NCBI RefSeq assembly: GCF_900188445.1
Contig: NZ_FZOR01000001.1
Location: forward strand, 310,001-374,000
DNA length: 64,000 nt
From: Actinomadura meyerae
GTDB taxonomy: Bacteria; Actinomycetota; Actinomycetes; Streptosporangiales; Streptosporangiaceae
Direction: 5' to 3'
Part shown: one piece after another, positions 7,962 to 17,041 of the stretch
Numbering within the stretch: the stretch's first letter is position 1
Layout of the letters: each line of letters starts with the position of its first letter
Translations under genes and position numbers: made by a program
Notes under the pieces: generated by a model
The model's database searches: none
What the model was told of the DNA's origin: nothing
The model's input: only the letters and a program-made list of their open reading frames with translations

Positions 7962-8249
7962 GTGGTCACTGCGATCGTGTTCGTCAAGGCCGACGTCGCG
8001 CGCATCCACGAGGTGGCCGAGACGATCGCCGCGCTCGACGGCGTCAGCGAGGTCTACTCCATCACCGGCGACCACGACCTCATGGCGATGGTCCGGGTCC
8101 GCCGCCACGACGAACTGAACGACGTGATCCCCGGCCGCATCAACAAGGTCCCCGGCATCGTCGGCACCGAGACCCACATAGCGTTCCGCACCTACAGCCA
8201 GCACGACCTGGAGCAGGCGTTCGCCCTCGGTCTTCCGGATGCTGATTGA
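7962..8249 (+). CDS. Lrp/AsnC-type ligand-binding (RAM) domain protein, no HTH
   Basis: 95 residues. I choose the GTG at 7962 because GGGAGG precedes it by about six bases; a GTG 27 bases upstream would add a non-conserved Glu/Gly tail. The protein is only the alpha/beta RAM domain of Lrp/AsnC regulators (IVFVKADVARIHEVAETIAA, then ITGDHDLMAMVRVR and KVPGIVGTETHIAF) and lacks the N-terminal helix-turn-helix. Stand-alone RAM proteins form octamers or decamers and bind amino acids; they may modulate full-length Lrp proteins. It lies in the same direction as the rhomboid gene and runs toward trpD on the opposite strand. Confidence 0.88.
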   Translation: MVTAIVFVKADVARIHEVAETIAALDGVSEVYSITGDHDLMAMVRVRRHDELNDVIPGRINKVPGIVGTETHIAFRTYSQHDLEQAFALGLPDAD

Positions 8250-8346
8250 GTGTGGGGGGGCGACCCCCCACGCCCCCCGTTGCGGGGGCGGCGGTTGCGC
8301 CTTTCGACTTCGCTGGCGCTCCGCTTCAGGCGCTTCGCCGTCCCCG

Positions 8347-8445
8347 GTGGGGGCCCGCCCCCACGCCCCCGGCAGGGGGCTCCGCCCCCTACGACCCCCG
8401 TGGGGGCTCCGCCCCCTACACCCCCCCGGTGGGGGCTCCGCCCCC
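8347..8445. repeat. Cluster of GGGGGCTCCGCCCCC hairpin repeats between convergent genes
   Basis: The self-complementary 15-mer GGGGGCTCCGCCCCC occurs at 8375-8389, 8402-8416 and 8431-8445 (27 and 29 bases apart), preceded by a related hairpin GTGGGGGCCCGCCCCCAC at 8347-8364. Flanking C-rich tracts start at about 8256. The block fills the gap between two genes that end toward each other, so it probably stops transcription from both sides. Short copies of this type are scattered in actinomycete intergenic DNA. Confidence 0.75.
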
Positions 8446-8489
8446 TGTCCCCCCGGCAAGCGGGGGTTGAGGGGCGGCTCTTGGTTGGG

Positions 8490-9536
8490 TCAGCGTAGGG
8501 AGTTGGACGTTTCTACCCAGCGGTCTAGGAGCTTGTTCGCCTTGCCTGCGTCGATTGCTTCGGCTGCGCGGGCGTAGCCGGTGCGTAGGGCCTCGGTCAG
8601 TTCGCCGGGCGGTGGCGTGCCCTCGTAGGCGGTGATGAGCGCGGCGGCGTTCAGCAGGACCATGTCGCGGACCGGGCCCTCGGCTCCGGCGAACGTCTCG
8701 CGGGCGACGCGGGCGTTGAACTCGGCGTCCGCGCCTCGCAGGTCTTCGGGACGGGCCGGGGGGATGCCGAGGTCGGCGGGGTCGAAGGTGGTCTCGGTGG
8801 CGGTGCCGTCGCGGACGACCCACACGGTGGAGGTGCCGGTCGTGGTGAGCTCGTCGAGGCCGTCGTCGCCGCGGAAGACCAGGGAGGAGCAGCCGCGGGC
8901 GGCGAAGACGCCGGCGATGACGCCCGCCATGCGGGGGTGGAACACGCCGACGGCCTGGGCGGCGGGGCGGGCCGGGTTGGTCAGCGGGCCGAGGAAGTTG
9001 AACACCGTCGGGGTGCCGAGCTCGCTGCGGGTGCGGGACGCGTGCCGCAGCGCCGGGTGGTAGAGCGGCGCGAAGCAGAAGGTGATGCCGGTCTCCTCGG
9101 CGACCCGCACGGTGGCCTCGGGCGCCAGGTCGATGGCGACGCCGAGGTGCTCCAGCAGGTCGGCGGCGCCGCAGGACGACGACGCCGCGCGGTTGCCGTG
9201 CTTGACGACGCGGACGCCGGACGCGGCCGCCACGACCGCGGCCATCGTGGAGATGTTGACCGTGTGGGCCCGGTCGCCGCCCGTTCCGACGAGGTCGGCG
9301 ATGTGGCCGGGCACCTCGATGGGGGTGGCGTTGTCCATCATGCCCTCGGCGAGGCCGGTGACCTCCTCGACGGTCTCGCCCTTGGCGCGCAGCGCGACGG
9401 CGAAGCCCGCGATCTGCACGTCGGTGGCCTCGCCGGCCATGATGCTGTTCATGGCCCAGGAGGTCTCCTCGCTGGACAGCGACTCGCCCGTCAGGAGGGC
9501 GTTGAGCAGTGCGGGCCAGTTCGTCCGGGCGTCCAT
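8490..9536 (-). CDS. trpD: Anthranilate phosphoribosyltransferase
   Basis: 348 residues, ATG at 9536. It transfers the phosphoribosyl group of PRPP to anthranilate, the second step of tryptophan synthesis, in the cytosol. The family signature is complete: [17 protein letters not shown] (PRPP and Mg site, about residues 81-97), [28 protein letters not shown] and [12 protein letters not shown]. Length matches the family. It is not linked to other trp genes in this window; its upstream neighbour is a small receiver-like protein, and in Streptomyces trpD also sits next to the qcr/cta operon, so the context is conserved. A low-GC3 codon patch is seen at the C-terminus (about 8490-8640, e.g. TTG, AGG), unlike the rest of the gene. 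Confidence 0.95.
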   Translation of the reverse strand: MDARTNWPALLNALLTGESLSSEETSWAMNSIMAGEATDVQIAGFAVALRAKGETVEEVTGLAEGMMDNATPIEVPGHIADLVGTGGDRAHTVNISTMAAVVAAASGVRVVKHGNRAASSSCGAADLLEHLGVAIDLAPEATVRVAEETGITFCFAPLYHPALRHASRTRSELGTPTVFNFLGPLTNPARPAAQAVGVFHPRMAGVIAGVFAARGCSSLVFRGDDGLDELTTTGTSTVWVVRDGTATETTFDPADLGIPPARPEDLRGADAEFNARVARETFAGAEGPVRDMVLLNAAALITAYEGTPPPGELTEALRTGYARAAEAIDAGKANKLLDRWVETSNSLR

Positions 9537-9590
9537 GTCCCCTACCGGGTCGTCGTGTCGTGCGGCCGCCCTCGGCGGACGGGCGCGGGG

Positions 9591-10013
9591 CTACAGGGCG
9601 GGCAGGCGGTTCTCCAGGCGCTGCCGCATCAGCCCGGCGAGGGCCCCGGCCAGGGCCATCGGGTCGATCGGCAGGCTCGCGACGGCGTCGGCGCGCGACC
9701 AGGTGGCGAGCCAGCCGTCGTCGCGGCGGCCGATGAGCGCCAGGAACGGCGGGCAGTCGTACACCTCGTCCTTGGCCTGGCGGCAGACGCCGAGCCCGCC
9801 CGCGGGCTGCGCCTCCCCGTCGACGATCGCGACGTCGATGTCGCCCTCGTCGAGCCGCGCCACCGCGGCGGGCTGGGTCGCGACCTCGACGAACTCGACC
9901 TTCGGGAGGTCGGCGGCCGGGCGGCGCCCGATGGCCATCCGGACCTGGGCGCGGGTGTTGGCGTCGTCGCTGTAGACGAGGACCTTCATCGGGCTCTCCG
10001 GGGCGGTGCTCAT
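9591..10013 (-). CDS. Receiver-like (pseudo-receiver) protein
   Basis: 140 residues from ATG 10013, which has TACCCT (rc at 10021-10026) seven bases upstream; the ATG at 9989 with GGAG before it is an alternative. The fold matches a CheY-like receiver: KVLVYSDD at the first strand, [10 protein letters not shown] with the Asp of the phosphorylation site, and a final [11 protein letters not shown] helix. The conserved Lys of the last strand seems missing (ASLPIDP instead of a K-P pair), so phosphotransfer may not occur. There is no output domain. It lies between trpD and the divergent ctaE gene, and orthologs occupy this place in other actinomycetes. Function unknown. Confidence 0.7.
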   Translation of the reverse strand: MSTAPESPMKVLVYSDDANTRAQVRMAIGRRPAADLPKVEFVEVATQPAAVARLDEGDIDVAIVDGEAQPAGGLGVCRQAKDEVYDCPPFLALIGRRDDGWLATWSRADAVASLPIDPMALAGALAGLMRQRLENRLPAL

Positions 10014-10115
10014 GCACGTGAGGGTACCGGGTCGGGGGCCCCGGCAACACGCTCGGGGAACCCTAGGAGGGGGGTCATGCGTCACTCACGGGATGGGGGC
10101 GCAATAATGCTGCCC

Positions 10116-10763
10116 GTGACAGCATCCGCGATAGAGACAACACCTCACGCACGGGCGAACCGTCCCAATCTGGTCAGCGTGGGGACGATCGTTTGGCTGT
10201 CGTCCGAGCTGATGTTCTTCGCGGCGCTGTTCGCGATGTTCTTCACGATCCGCTCCGTGACGATCGGCCAGTCCGGTGAAGACGCGTGGCCGGGCGCCCC
10301 GCTGGACCTGCCGCTGTCGGCGGTGAACACGACCATCCTGGTGCTGTCCTCGGTGACGTGCCAGATGGGCGTGTTCAAGGCCGAGGCGGGCAAGGTCGGG
10401 CGTGACGGCAGCCTGCTGAACCCGGCCCGGTGGGGTCTGCGCGAGTGGTACGTCCTCTCGTTCCTCATGGGCGCCTACTTCGTCGCGGGCCAGGGCTTCG
10501 AGTACTACAACCTCGTCGTGCACGACGGGCTGACCTTCTCGTCCTCGGCCTACGGCTCGGTGTTCTACCTGGCCACCGGCTTCCACGGCCTGCACGTGAT
10601 CGGCGGCCTGGTCGCGTTCCTGTTCCTGCTCGGGCGGACCTACGCCGCCAAGCGCTGGACCCACGAGCAGGCGACGAGCGCGATCGTCGTGTCCTACTAC
10701 TGGCACTTCGTCGACGTGGTGTGGATCGGCCTGTTCTCGGTCGTTTACCTGCTCGACCTCTGA
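10116..10763 (+). CDS. ctaE: Cytochrome c oxidase subunit III (aa3-type)
   Basis: 215 residues from GTG 10116; AATAAT at 10103-10108 with a 7-base gap suggests a leaderless transcript. It is the small core subunit of the aa3 oxidase, with five membrane helices: [17 protein letters not shown], the [13 protein letters not shown] helix, [39 protein letters not shown] with the conserved His residues, and [19 protein letters not shown]. It heads the ctaE-qcrC-qcrA-qcrB operon, so the oxidase and the bc1 complex are made together, as expected for the actinobacterial bc1-aa3 supercomplex that passes electrons through the di-heme cytochrome QcrC without a soluble cytochrome c. Confidence 0.97.
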   Translation: MTASAIETTPHARANRPNLVSVGTIVWLSSELMFFAALFAMFFTIRSVTIGQSGEDAWPGAPLDLPLSAVNTTILVLSSVTCQMGVFKAEAGKVGRDGSLLNPARWGLREWYVLSFLMGAYFVAGQGFEYYNLVVHDGLTFSSSAYGSVFYLATGFHGLHVIGGLVAFLFLLGRTYAAKRWTHEQATSAIVVSYYWHFVDVVWIGLFSVVYLLDL

Positions 10764-10799
10764 CCCCATCCCGACGACATGACCCGAACGGGGATTTCC

Positions 10800-11711
10800 G
10801 TGAAAAGGATCACCGCATGGCGACGGCGCCCGTGGGCGGGCTACGCCGTCGTGCTGGCGGCCCTGGCGGCGATCGGCGTGATCTACGCCGGCTTCTCGCC
10901 GCGGACCGACCGCGCCGAGGCGCAGGGCACCGCGCAGGCCGCGGAGGACTTGAAGCACGGGCAGGAGCTGTTCAACAAGAACTGCGCGAGCTGCCACGGG
11001 CTGAACGCCGAGGGCACGAAGGACGCCGAGGGCAACTCGATCGCGCCCAGCCTCATCGGGGTGGGCGCCGCGTCCGTCGACTTCCAGGTCAGCACGGGCC
11101 GCATGCCCGCGTCGAACCCCGGCGCCCAGGTGCCGCGCAAGCCGCCGATCCCCGCCTTCAACACCTCGATCAAGACCGACTTCGAGGAGCCGGAGAAGCG
11201 TGAGGCGGCCGAGAAGCAGAAGGCCCAGGCCGAGAAGAACCTGGCCGACCTGCGGGCCTACATCGCCTCCCTGGGCGGCGGCCCCGAGGTGCCGCCCGCG
11301 TCGGCGGTGGACCCGGAGAACGGCGACGTGGCGCTCGGCGGGAAGCTGTTCCGCACCAACTGCGCGCAGTGCCACAACTTCACCGGCCAGGGCGGCGCGC
11401 TGACCGGCGGCAAGTACGCGCCGGAGCTGTCCAAGAGCGACGTCACGCCCACCCAGATCTACGAGGCGATGCTGACCGGCCCGCAGGCCATGCCGGTGTT
11501 CAACGACACCACGCTGCGGCCCGAGGACAAGCAGGCGATCATCTCCTACCTCGTGCAGACGCGCGAGGAGCCCAACCCGGGCGGCAACGGCCTCGGCCGC
11601 ATCGGCCCGGTGAGCGAGGGCCTGGTCGCCTGGCTGGTGGGGCTCAGCCTGATGGTGCTGGCGGCCATGTGGATCACCGCTAAGAAGCCGAAGAAGCTGA
11701 AGAAGTCATGA
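10800..11711 (+). CDS. qcrC: Menaquinol:cytochrome c reductase, di-heme cytochrome c subunit
   Basis: 303 residues. I start at GTG 10800 (MKRITAWRRRPW after GGGGATTTCC) because the basic residues then sit directly before the signal-anchor helix (about 12-31); the ATG at 10779 has no ribosome-binding site. Two heme c motifs are visible: CASCH (62-66) and CAQCH (188-192). A charged helical insert (KREAAEKQKAQAEKNLADLRA, about 133-152) lies between the domains. A C-terminal helix at about 278-296 anchors the protein. It receives electrons from the Rieske cluster and hands them to CtaC/CtaD of the oxidase. Its 3' end overlaps qcrA by ATGA. Confidence 0.97.
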   Translation: MKRITAWRRRPWAGYAVVLAALAAIGVIYAGFSPRTDRAEAQGTAQAAEDLKHGQELFNKNCASCHGLNAEGTKDAEGNSIAPSLIGVGAASVDFQVSTGRMPASNPGAQVPRKPPIPAFNTSIKTDFEEPEKREAAEKQKAQAEKNLADLRAYIASLGGGPEVPPASAVDPENGDVALGGKLFRTNCAQCHNFTGQGGALTGGKYAPELSKSDVTPTQIYEAMLTGPQAMPVFNDTTLRPEDKQAIISYLVQTREEPNPGGNGLGRIGPVSEGLVAWLVGLSLMVLAAMWITAKKPKKLKKS

Positions 11712-12823
11712 GCGACGACAACAAGGAGACCGCGGGCTCGACGGGCCCGCGCGAGGACGGCGGCCGGCGCGAGCGCGTGATCGGCACGCCGTCCCCGGCG
11801 AGGGAGAAGGCGCTCCTCGCCGAGGACAACATCTCGGCGCCCGCGGGTGTGGGGGAGCAGCTCGACGAGCGGTCGGCCAAGCGCGCCGAGCGCATCGTCG
11901 CGGCGTTCTTCCTGCTGGCGTTCGCGTCGAGCGTGGCGTTCATCGCCTACTTCATCGGCTGGAGCGGCCGGGACGGCGGCATGCACGGCCTGCTGGACGC
12001 CCGGGAGAACAACTTCTGGCTCGGCGGGACGATGGCGCTGGCCTTCCTGTCCCTGGCCGCCGGCGTCACCATCTGGGTGCGCCGGCTGATGACCAGCAAG
12101 CCGATCGTCCAGGAGCGGCACGAGCTGGCCGCCGACGAGGAGACCCGGGCCGCGTTCAGCCGGGACTTCATGGAGGGCGCGGAGGACAGCGGCATCACCA
12201 AGCGGCCGCTGCTGCGCCGCACGCTGCTGCTCGCCGCCGCGCCGCTCGGGCTGGCCCCGCTGGTGCTGCTGCGCGACCTCGGCCCGCTGCCGGAGAAGAA
12301 GCTGCGGCACACCTTCTGGGGCGAGGCCGTCAAGCAGGCGAAGGAGCAGGGCAAGAAGGGCGTCCGCCTGGTGGTGGACGGCACCAACAAGCCGCTGAAG
12401 GTCAGCGACTTCGCCGCGCCCGGCTCGATGATCACCGTGCTGCCGGAGGGCATGGAGGAGCACCTGCCCGAGGACGAGGTGCTCACCCAGGTCGCCAAGG
12501 CCGTCACGATCCTGATCAACGTCCCGGCGGAGCAGTTCAAGCCCGCCAAGGGCCGGGAGAACTGGCACGTCAACGGGATCGTCGCGTACTCCAAGGTCTG
12601 CACGCACGTCGGCTGCCCGGCGGCCCTGTACGAGCAGACGACGCACCACATCCTGTGCCCGTGCCACCAGTCCACCTTCGACGCCACCGACGCCGCCAAG
12701 GTCGTGTTCGGCCCGGCGGCCCGGCCGCTCCCGCAGCTGCCGCTGGCGGTCGAGGACGGTTACATCGTCGCCACGAGCGACTACCACGAACCCGTCGGCC
12801 CGAGCTTCTGGGAGCGCGGATGA
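11708..12823 (+). CDS. qcrA: Rieske iron-sulfur subunit of the bc1 complex
   Basis: 371 residues. Three membrane helices at about 63-83, 104-124 and 168-187, as usual for actinobacterial QcrA with its extra N-terminal helices. The Rieske centre is complete: CTHVGC (Cys298, His300, Cys303) and CPCHQS (Cys317, Cys319, His320); Cys298/Cys317 and the two His bind the [2Fe-2S] cluster and Cys303/Cys319 form the stabilising disulfide. It oxidises menaquinol at the Qo site and passes the electron to QcrC. Both ends overlap neighbours by four bases (ATGA), implying translational coupling. Confidence 0.97.
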   Translation: MSDDNKETAGSTGPREDGGRRERVIGTPSPAREKALLAEDNISAPAGVGEQLDERSAKRAERIVAAFFLLAFASSVAFIAYFIGWSGRDGGMHGLLDARENNFWLGGTMALAFLSLAAGVTIWVRRLMTSKPIVQERHELAADEETRAAFSRDFMEGAEDSGITKRPLLRRTLLLAAAPLGLAPLVLLRDLGPLPEKKLRHTFWGEAVKQAKEQGKKGVRLVVDGTNKPLKVSDFAAPGSMITVLPEGMEEHLPEDEVLTQVAKAVTILINVPAEQFKPAKGRENWHVNGIVAYSKVCTHVGCPAALYEQTTHHILCPCHQSTFDATDAAKVVFGPAARPLPQLPLAVEDGYIVATSDYHEPVGPSFWERG

Positions 12824-14448
12824 GCGAGGCCACAGCACCCAAGGCGGTCGAGGCCCCGCTGACGTTCCTCGACGACCGCCTCGGGTCCACCACCTTCTTC
12901 AAGCGCAACATGAAGAAGGTCTTTCCGGACCACTGGTCCTTCATGCTGGGCGAGATCGCCCTGTACTCCTTCATCATCCTGCTGCTGACCGGGACGTTCC
13001 TGACGCTCTGGTTCAAGCCGAGCATGGTGGAGGTCGTGTACGAGGGCTCCTACAAGCCCCTCAACGGCGTGAAGATGTCCGAGGCGTACGCCTCGACGCT
13101 GAACATCAGCTTCGACGTCCGCGGCGGCCTGCTCATGCGGCAGATCCACCACTGGGCGGCGCTGCTGTTCATGGCGTCGATCCTGGCGCACATGCTCCGG
13201 GTCTTCTTCACCGGCGCCTACCGCAAGCCGCGCGAGCTGAACTGGCTGATCGGCATCGGCATGTTCACGCTGGGCATGCTGGAGGGCCTCGCGGGCTACT
13301 CGCTGCCGGACGACCTGCTCTCCGGCACCGGCCTGCGCATCACGCAGGGCGTGGCCGAGGGCATCCCGATCGTCGGCACCTACCTGTACATGTTCCTGTT
13401 CGGCGGTGAGTTCCCCGGCCAGGACATCGTGCCGCGCCTGTACATGGTGCACATCCTGCTGATCCCGGCGCTGCTGCTCGGCATGGTCACCGCGCACATG
13501 ATGATCATGTGGGTGCAGAAGCACACCGCGATGCCGGTCAAGAACCAGTCCGAGAAGCAGGTCTACGGCTACCCGTTCTACCCGGTGTTCATGGCCAAGA
13601 CGGGCGCCTACTTCCTGTTCACCTTCGGCGTCCTGGCGCTGCTGGGGGCGTTCGCGCAGATCAACCCGATCTGGCTGTTCGGCCCGTACGACCCCGGCGC
13701 CATCTCCTCGGGCTCCCAGCCCGACTGGTACATGGGCGTCCTGGAGGGCTCGCTGCGCATCATGCCGGGCTGGGAGATCAACGCCTGGGGCCACACGCTC
13801 AGCCTGAGCGTGCTGATCCCGGCGGCCCTGCCGCTCGGCATCGTGTTCGGCGGCGCGGCGGCCTGGCCGTGGATCGAGGCGTGGGTGACCGGCGACAAGC
13901 GGCAGCACCACGTCAACACCCGGCCGCGCAACGCCCCGGTCCGCACCGCGACGGGCATCGCCGCGGTCACCTTCTACGGGCTGCTGTGGCTGGCCGGCGC
14001 GAACGACGTCCTCGCGGACAAGTTCCACCTGTCGCTGTTCGCCACGACGTGGTTCTTCCGGGTGACGTTCTTCGTCGGGCCGGTCATCGCGTTCATCGTG
14101 ACGAAGCGGATCTGCCTCGGCCTGCAGCGCAAGGACGCGGACATCGTCGGGCACGGCGTGGAGAGCGGCGTCATCCTGATGTCGCCGGACGGCAAGTTCT
14201 CCGAGCGCCACGAGCCGCCGCGCGACGAGGAGAAGCACGTCCTGCTGTCGAAGGAGAACGCGCGGCCGGAGCCGCCGGAGCGGGACGCCGCCGGCATCCC
14301 GGCGCCGGGGGCCAAGGGCCCGATCGGCCACCTGCGGTCGCGGCTCAACCGGGCGTGGACCTTCGACGACATCCCCGTCGAGGAGCACGCGCACGGCGAG
14401 CACGAGGAGATCGAGGGCGGCCGCCCGCCGCAGGAGATCAGCCACTGA
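12820..14448 (+). CDS. qcrB: Cytochrome b subunit of the bc1 complex
   Basis: 542 residues, start overlapping the qcrA stop. Heme ligands appear as paired His in helix B and D: QIHHWAALLFMASILAHMLRVF and YMVHILLIPALLLGMVTAHMM. The quinol-oxidation motif is PDWYMG, the form seen in actinobacteria instead of PEWY. An extended hydrophilic C-terminal tail of roughly 115 residues (from about 428) continues past the last helix, a feature of actinobacterial QcrB. It is the site of menaquinol oxidation and the known target of drugs such as Q203 in mycobacteria. A terminator follows 15 bases after the stop. Confidence 0.97.
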   Translation: MSEATAPKAVEAPLTFLDDRLGSTTFFKRNMKKVFPDHWSFMLGEIALYSFIILLLTGTFLTLWFKPSMVEVVYEGSYKPLNGVKMSEAYASTLNISFDVRGGLLMRQIHHWAALLFMASILAHMLRVFFTGAYRKPRELNWLIGIGMFTLGMLEGLAGYSLPDDLLSGTGLRITQGVAEGIPIVGTYLYMFLFGGEFPGQDIVPRLYMVHILLIPALLLGMVTAHMMIMWVQKHTAMPVKNQSEKQVYGYPFYPVFMAKTGAYFLFTFGVLALLGAFAQINPIWLFGPYDPGAISSGSQPDWYMGVLEGSLRIMPGWEINAWGHTLSLSVLIPAALPLGIVFGGAAAWPWIEAWVTGDKRQHHVNTRPRNAPVRTATGIAAVTFYGLLWLAGANDVLADKFHLSLFATTWFFRVTFFVGPVIAFIVTKRICLGLQRKDADIVGHGVESGVILMSPDGKFSERHEPPRDEEKHVLLSKENARPEPPERDAAGIPAPGAKGPIGHLRSRLNRAWTFDDIPVEEHAHGEHEEIEGGRPPQEISH

Positions 14449-14462
14449 CCGCACGCGCAGGG

Positions 14463-14490
14463 GCCCGCCACCGCAGCCGCGGTGGCGGGC
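14463..14490 (+). terminator. Terminator of the ctaE-qcrCAB operon
   Basis: Perfect 12-bp stem GCCCGCCACCGC (14463-14474) with GCGGTGGCGGGC (14479-14490) and a 4-base loop, 15 bases after the qcrB stop, followed by CTCTCCGTATTCT. It also lies directly before the probable -10 of the next gene. Confidence 0.85.
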
Positions 14491-14512
14491 CTCTCCGTAT
14501 TCTGGCCGGACG

Positions 14513-15640
14513 ATGACCAAGACCCTGTTCGTCACCAACGACTTCCCGCCGCGGCCCGGCGGCATCCAGGCGTTCGTGCACGGCCTCGCGGCCCGCCGCC
14601 CGGCCGGCTCGGTCGTCGTGTACGCCCCGGCGTGGAAGGGCGCCGCCGCGTTCGACGCCCGGCAGCCGTTCCCGGTCGTCCGGCACCCCGGTTCGCTGAT
14701 GCTGCCGGAACCGGGCGTGCTGCGCCGGGCCGCGGACGTGCTGCGCGCGGAGGGGTGCGACTCGGTGGTGTTCGGCGCGGCGGCGCCGCTCGGGCTGCTG
14801 GCCCCGGCGCTGCGGCGGCGCGGCGCCGCGCGCCTCGTCGGCATCACGCACGGCCACGAGGCGGGCTGGGCGGCGCTCCCGGTCGCGCGGCGCCTGCTCC
14901 GCCGCATCGGCGACGAGCTGGACGTGCTGACCTACCTCGGCGAGTACACCCGCACGCGGCTGGCGCGGGCGCTTGCGCCGCCCGCCGCCGCCCGGCTGGC
15001 GCGGCTCGCCCCGGGCGTGGACGAGAAGGCCTTCCACCCGGACGCAGGCGGTGAGGAGATCCGGGCCCGGCACGGGCTCGCGGACCGCCCGGTGGTGGTC
15101 TGCGTGTCGCGGCTGGTGCCGCGCAAGGGCCAGGACGCGCTGATCCGCGCGTGGCCGCGCGTCCTGGCGGAGCAGCCCGACGCGGCGCTGCTGCTCGTCG
15201 GCGGGGGCCCGTACCGGGCCGCCCTGGAGCGCCTCGCGGCGTCCCTCGGCGTCGAGCGCGGCGTGGTCTTCACCGGCGGTGTGAGCTGGGAGGAGCTGCC
15301 CGCCCACTACGGCGCGGGCGACGTCTTCGCGATGCCGTGCCGGACCCGCCGCCGCGGCCTGGACGTGGAGGGGCTCGGCATCGTCTACCTGGAGGCGTCG
15401 GCGACCGGCCTGCCCGTCGTCGCCGGCGACTCCGGCGGCGCGCCGGACGCCGTCCTGGACGGCGAGACCGGCCTGGTCGTCCGCGGGCGCTCGACCTCGG
15501 AGATCGCCGCCGCGCTCACCGGGCTGCTCGCCGACCCGTCCCGCGCCCGCGCGATGGGGGAGCGGGGCCGCGCCTGGGTCGAGCGCGAGTGGCGGTGGGA
15601 GGTGCAGGCCGCCCGGCTGGGCGGGCTGCTGGCGCCCTGA
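14513..15640 (+). CDS. pimB: GT4 mannosyltransferase, PimB'-like
   Basis: 375 residues; ATG 14513 is preceded by TATTCT (14498-14503), so the mRNA may be nearly leaderless. The fold is GT-B, family GT4: N-terminal FVTNDFPPRPGGIQAFVHGL, central THGHEAGWA, then SRLVPRKGQD (about 202-211) for the nucleotide-sugar domain, and the donor-binding EGLGIVYLEASATGLPVV (about 286-303) with GDSGGAPDAV. This set, especially RLVPRKGQD and EGLG, matches PimB', which adds the second mannose from GDP-mannose to phosphatidylinositol mannoside at the inner membrane face. Phosphatidylinositol mannosides are membrane lipids of actinobacteria. Other GT4 mannosyltransferases are possible. Confidence 0.8.
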   Translation: MTKTLFVTNDFPPRPGGIQAFVHGLAARRPAGSVVVYAPAWKGAAAFDARQPFPVVRHPGSLMLPEPGVLRRAADVLRAEGCDSVVFGAAAPLGLLAPALRRRGAARLVGITHGHEAGWAALPVARRLLRRIGDELDVLTYLGEYTRTRLARALAPPAAARLARLAPGVDEKAFHPDAGGEEIRARHGLADRPVVVCVSRLVPRKGQDALIRAWPRVLAEQPDAALLLVGGGPYRAALERLAASLGVERGVVFTGGVSWEELPAHYGAGDVFAMPCRTRRRGLDVEGLGIVYLEASATGLPVVAGDSGGAPDAVLDGETGLVVRGRSTSEIAAALTGLLADPSRARAMGERGRAWVEREWRWEVQAARLGGLLAP

Positions 15641-15657
15641 GATGGCAGGATGCGGTT

Positions 15658-16434
15658 ATGGACATCGAGGACGCATGGGCCCGCGTTCCGGGGGACGCCG
15701 CCCGGTGGCTGCGCGAGCTTGATCCGGGCCACGGCCATTCCGGCTTCGAGCCGCCGCGCCGTCCCGACGCCGCCTGGCTCCTGCACGCGATGTACGTGTG
15801 GGAGGAGGGGCTGGTCACCACGACCCACGACGATGTCCACCAGTCGGTGGCGGCGGCGGGGCTGACCGGGCCGTCCGACATGGGCGACCTGCTGGAGGGG
15901 GCGATCGTCACCGGCGTCGACCTCGGCCGCACCGGCGACCCCGGCGCGGGGTGGCGGCGGCTGCGCTGGCGGGAGCTGGCGCGCGGCTTCGGCGAGCCGG
16001 TCGTCCCGGACGGGGCGCTGCCGGGCAGCCGCTGCCTGCGCCAGGGGCATCCGGCGGGCAGCTGGTCGGCGGCGGTCCGGCCGCCCGCGGAGGGCTGCCT
16101 GGACCGGGAGAGCTGGTACCGGCTCATCGGCGTCCTGCTGCGGCACAGCCCGTCCGGCGAGGGCACCCGGTGCCTGGCCTACTACTGCCCGCTGGTCACC
16201 GGCGACTGGGACGAGGACACCGTCCTCGCGGGCCGTCTCGGCGACGCGGCCGCGCTGTACGACCATCCCGGGGTGAGCAGCTGCCCGTCCGACCTGTGGG
16301 CCGAGGACCGCTCCTGGGTGGTCTACTGCGACTGGGACCTGTGGGGTACGAAGATCGTCGGTCCGACCGCGCTCGTGGAGGCCGTCCTGGCGGACCCGTC
16401 CCTGGAGGCCGTGCGCCTGCCCTGGACGAGCTGA
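15658..16434 (+). CDS. Conserved hypothetical protein
   Basis: 258 residues, ATG 15658, 17 bases after the pimB stop; CAGGAT upstream fits either a weak -10 or a weak ribosome-binding site. No signal peptide or membrane helix. The sequence is rich in Trp and Asp (AWLLHAMYVWEEG, WRRLRWRELARGFG, SWVVYCDWDLWGTKIVGP) and has several Cys (CLRQGHP, CLAYYCPLV, SSCPSDL). I do not recognise a domain; the DWDLWGTKIVGP ending recalls actinobacterial immunity/SMI1-like or plain hypothetical proteins, but this is weak. A hairpin follows directly, so it ends the unit begun by pimB. Confidence 0.8.
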   Translation: MDIEDAWARVPGDAARWLRELDPGHGHSGFEPPRRPDAAWLLHAMYVWEEGLVTTTHDDVHQSVAAAGLTGPSDMGDLLEGAIVTGVDLGRTGDPGAGWRRLRWRELARGFGEPVVPDGALPGSRCLRQGHPAGSWSAAVRPPAEGCLDRESWYRLIGVLLRHSPSGEGTRCLAYYCPLVTGDWDEDTVLAGRLGDAAALYDHPGVSSCPSDLWAEDRSWVVYCDWDLWGTKIVGPTALVEAVLADPSLEAVRLPWTS

Positions 16435-16444
16435 CCGGAAGAAG

Positions 16445-16475
16445 GGGCCCCGCTCCCGCGCCGCAGGCGGGGCCC
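16445..16475 (+). terminator. Probable terminator after the hypothetical gene
   Basis: GGGCCCCGC (16445-16453) pairs with GCGGGGCCC (16467-16475) around a 13-base loop, 11 bases after the stop codon. No U-tract follows, as is usual in high-GC actinomycetes. Confidence 0.6.
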
Positions 16476-17041
16476 GGTCCTCCGGTCGGCTCCGCCGGCC
16501 GGCGAGGAGCCGCCGGAGCGGACCGCCGAACGGGGTCGTGCCCTGCGCCCGGAGGCCGTTCCGCGCGGACCTGCCCCTGCCGAGGGGAGTGGGTGTGATC
16601 CGGTCGCGGCCGGCCCGGCGCCCTCGTGGAGGACCTGGAGGTGGGGTGCGCCGTTGTGGGCCGGCCCGGTGGACCGGGTCCGCGTGGACGGGAGTGCGGG
16701 GCACGACCCGCGGCGTCCGGCACCGCGGGGAACGCTCCCGTGGCGGTGCCCGGCCGCGGACCGCGGTGGACGGGCGGCCCCCCGGGCCGATCCCTTGTCG
16801 CGGTGATCGTCGCATCGGGGCCACCTCCTGCCGCCGTTCCGTCCGCGGTCGCTGACGTTTCCGAAGCTAGGGGCCGCTCCGGCATACGGGAATGCCGTTA
16901 AAGCGTGTTTAAGGGGCGGATGAGTCGTCGCTAAGCCGCCTTCCAGTTTCGGCCACGAAAACGGCCCTATCTCGCATGTGCGGAGCATTCGGACACTGGG
17001 ATGATCAAACGTTCGAAGGGCGGGCGGGTGGAGGAGGGGTC
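16476..17041. other. Long intergenic region with two inverted repeats before the PBP gene
   Basis: About 565 bases without a convincing gene; the open frames here are Arg/Pro/Gly-rich in all phases. Near the downstream end are two short inverted repeats: CGGCAT-N6-ATGCCG (16880-16897) and TTAAA-N5-TTTAA (16898-16912), the latter in an unusually A/T-rich patch. They may be the promoter or operator of the penicillin-binding protein gene at 17042. GGAGGAGGGGTC immediately before that ATG is a strong ribosome-binding site. Confidence 0.5.

Noticed and set aside
8256..8445. G/C-rich repeats as a CRISPR array or 6C RNA
   Set aside because: Units are self-complementary, spacers are not unique 30-40-mers, no cas genes are near, and no promoter is seen in the gap between convergent genes.
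16476..16990. Genes in the long gap before the penicillin-binding protein
   Set aside because: Open frames on both strands are Arg/Pro/Gly-rich with no ribosome-binding site, domain or conserved-looking stretch.
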